Part shown: positions 16,828 through 17,564 of the stretch, piece after piece
Layout of the letters: every line of letters begins with the position of its first letter
How positions within the stretch are numbered: position 1 is the first letter of the stretch
Assembly (NCBI GenBank): GCA_937931765.1
Contig: CALHAO010000251.1
Span: 1-17,564 of the forward strand
Direction of reading: 5' to 3'
Origin: an uncultured Thiotrichaceae bacterium
Lineage (GTDB): Bacteria > Pseudomonadota > Gammaproteobacteria > Thiotrichales > Thiotrichaceae
Length of the DNA stretch: 17,564 nucleotides
Made by a program: the position numbers and the translations under genes
Notes under the pieces: model-generated
The model's input: the letters and a program-made list of their open reading frames with translations, nothing else
Databases searched by the model: none
What the model was told of the DNA's origin: nothing

Positions 16828-17469
16828 TTACTCCACAATATTAATATCACCACTTTCCAAATCTAATTGTGTTCGAATTTGCAAATGAACAGGAGCAGGC
16901 TCAGCCCATAACATAGCATTAATATCAAACATCAATACATTATGATCATTCATGGAGTCTTCAACAACAACATTCAAATCTAAAGACTCAGGTATAATTC
17001 TAGATTCAAATCGAAGCAAAGCTTGACGCATCATTTTTTCCAGCTGGCTTCTGCCAATACTTGAGGCTGTTCTTCCAGTTAAATCGGTCACTCCGTAATT
17101 GATAACAGAAGCTGCCACATAAGGATACTTTTCTTCATTCAAAGGAGTCATTTTATAACCCAGACTAGATTTTTCCTCCATATAAAAACTTCTGCAATTC
17201 ATTAGCCAATTCAAGTCCCTTTTTACAGAATCCCGGATATTTTCAAATGAACCTACAAAACCACGAAGATAATCAGCATGGGCTCTTTGTTTTTTCAACT
17301 CACCCATCAAACTTTGATTTTGTTTAGGGCTGACATCCGCCGCCCCATCTTTCAACTGCTTTTCAAGCCGGGTTATTTCCACATTACAAGCATCAATACC
17401 TGTCAAAATAAAAGAATCATCACTCAGTCGATCTAACAGTGAAGGTAATAAAGGCTTATCTTCTGACAA
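16828..17469 (-). CDS. tssE: T6SS baseplate protein TssE (gp25-like), with extended N-terminal region
   Basis: TssE is homologous to phage T4 gp25 and primes sheath polymerisation on the baseplate. Family signs: PSLLDRLSD (residues 9-17), VKRDLNWLMNC (82-92), PYVAASVINYGV (116-127), and LLRFESRIIPESL (151-163), where the gp25 EPR motif would be expected; here it reads ESR. The C-terminus FDINAMLWAEPAPVHLQIRTQLD fits the family. At 213 aa it is longer than the usual 130-175 aa; the excess lies at about residues 18-75, a charged, helical-looking stretch (EITRLEKQLK, GELKKQRAHADYLRG). The start is TTG at 17469, preceded by AAAGGAG at 6 nt; no ATG occurs until residue 55, and an in-frame stop lies just upstream. 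The ribosome-binding site overlaps the stop of the preceding gene. Confidence 0.92.
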   Translation of the reverse strand: MSEDKPLLPSLLDRLSDDSFILTGIDACNVEITRLEKQLKDGAADVSPKQNQSLMGELKKQRAHADYLRGFVGSFENIRDSVKRDLNWLMNCRSFYMEEKSSLGYKMTPLNEEKYPYVAASVINYGVTDLTGRTASSIGRSQLEKMMRQALLRFESRIIPESLDLNVVVEDSMNDHNVLMFDINAMLWAEPAPVHLQIRTQLDLESGDINIVE

Positions 17470-17475
17470 CCAAAA

Positions 17476-17482
17476 CTCCTTT
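17476..17482 (-). promoter_or_regulatory. Ribosome-binding site supporting the TTG start of tssE
   Basis: The minus strand reads AAAGGAG, a near-perfect Shine-Dalgarno sequence, 6 nt before the TTG at 17469 and overlapping the TAA stop (17483-17481) of the upstream gene. The strong site offsets the weak start codon and points to coupling with the preceding gene. Confidence 0.7.
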
Positions 17483-17564
17483 AATCACCATTATCTGCCG
17501 AAAAGTTAATTTCCCTAACGTCTAACAGAGGGTAATCATTTAAATCTGTTGATAACTGCTTTTG
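17481..17564 (-). CDS. tagJ: 3' end of a probable TagJ/ImpE gene (partial)
   Basis: The last 27 codons and TAA stop of a gene entering from the right edge. The peptide ends in LNDYPLLDVREINFSADNGD. The PLLDVRE block followed by a beta-strand-like INF resembles the C-terminus of the ImpE/SciE/TagJ family as I recall it, and tagJ is directly upstream of tssE in HSI-I type clusters. TagJ binds ClpV and the sheath protein TssB as an accessory factor in sheath recycling. With only 27 residues this is a tentative call; that a coding region ends here is much firmer, because the frame is open and its stop overlaps the strong tssE ribosome-binding site. Confidence 0.55.
   Translation of the reverse strand, partial: QKQLSTDLNDYPLLDVREINFSADNGD

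Noticed and set aside
1..17564. CRISPR arrays, tRNA/rRNA genes, insertion sequences, phage integrases or toxin-immunity pairs
   Set aside because: I saw no regularly spaced repeats, RNA gene signatures, terminal inverted repeats or transposase/integrase motifs, and no VgrG, PAAR or effector-immunity gene.

Overview
The window is almost entirely one minus-strand run of type VI secretion system (T6SS) genes, read from the right edge to the left. The organism is most likely a gammaproteobacterium, perhaps marine: the gene order resembles the Pseudomonas HSI-I type, base composition is moderate to AT-leaning, and the proteins match gammaproteobacterial families. I cannot name a genus from the sequence.

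Layout in transcription order: the last 27 codons of a probable tagJ/impE (17564-17481); tssE (17469-16828), tssF (16821-14944) and tssG (14980-13967), the baseplate wedge genes; tssH/clpV (start corrected to 13933, ending 11174), the sheath-recycling AAA+ unfoldase; an FHA-domain gene tagH (11164-9350); tssK (9312-7978), the baseplate-membrane connector; tssL with a C-terminal OmpA-like peptidoglycan-binding domain (7962-6658); tssM (6646-3290), the large inner-membrane channel component; tagF (3305-2535), a post-translational repressor; and pppA (start corrected to a GTG at 2524, ending 1778), a PP2C phosphatase. Gaps are 6-37 nt or the genes overlap, and ribosome-binding sites often lie on the previous stop codon, so this looks like one polycistronic unit.

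After a 127-nt gap with a weak candidate promoter comes a same-strand gene that is open at the left edge (1650 to beyond 1). It encodes a predicted lipoprotein with two Sel1-type repeats, a long Q-rich coiled coil and a caspase-fold (C14) domain with an intact His/Cys dyad. This is the least standard part of the window.

How the parts fit: TssE/F/G/K form the baseplate, TssL/M the membrane complex, and ClpV with TagJ handles contracted sheath. TagH, TagF and PppA are three parts of the threonine-phosphorylation control module; the kinase (PpkA) is not in the window. TssB, TssC, Hcp, TssA, VgrG and PAAR are also absent and probably lie outside it. The lipoprotein gene tssJ is missing from its usual place between the FHA gene and tssK.
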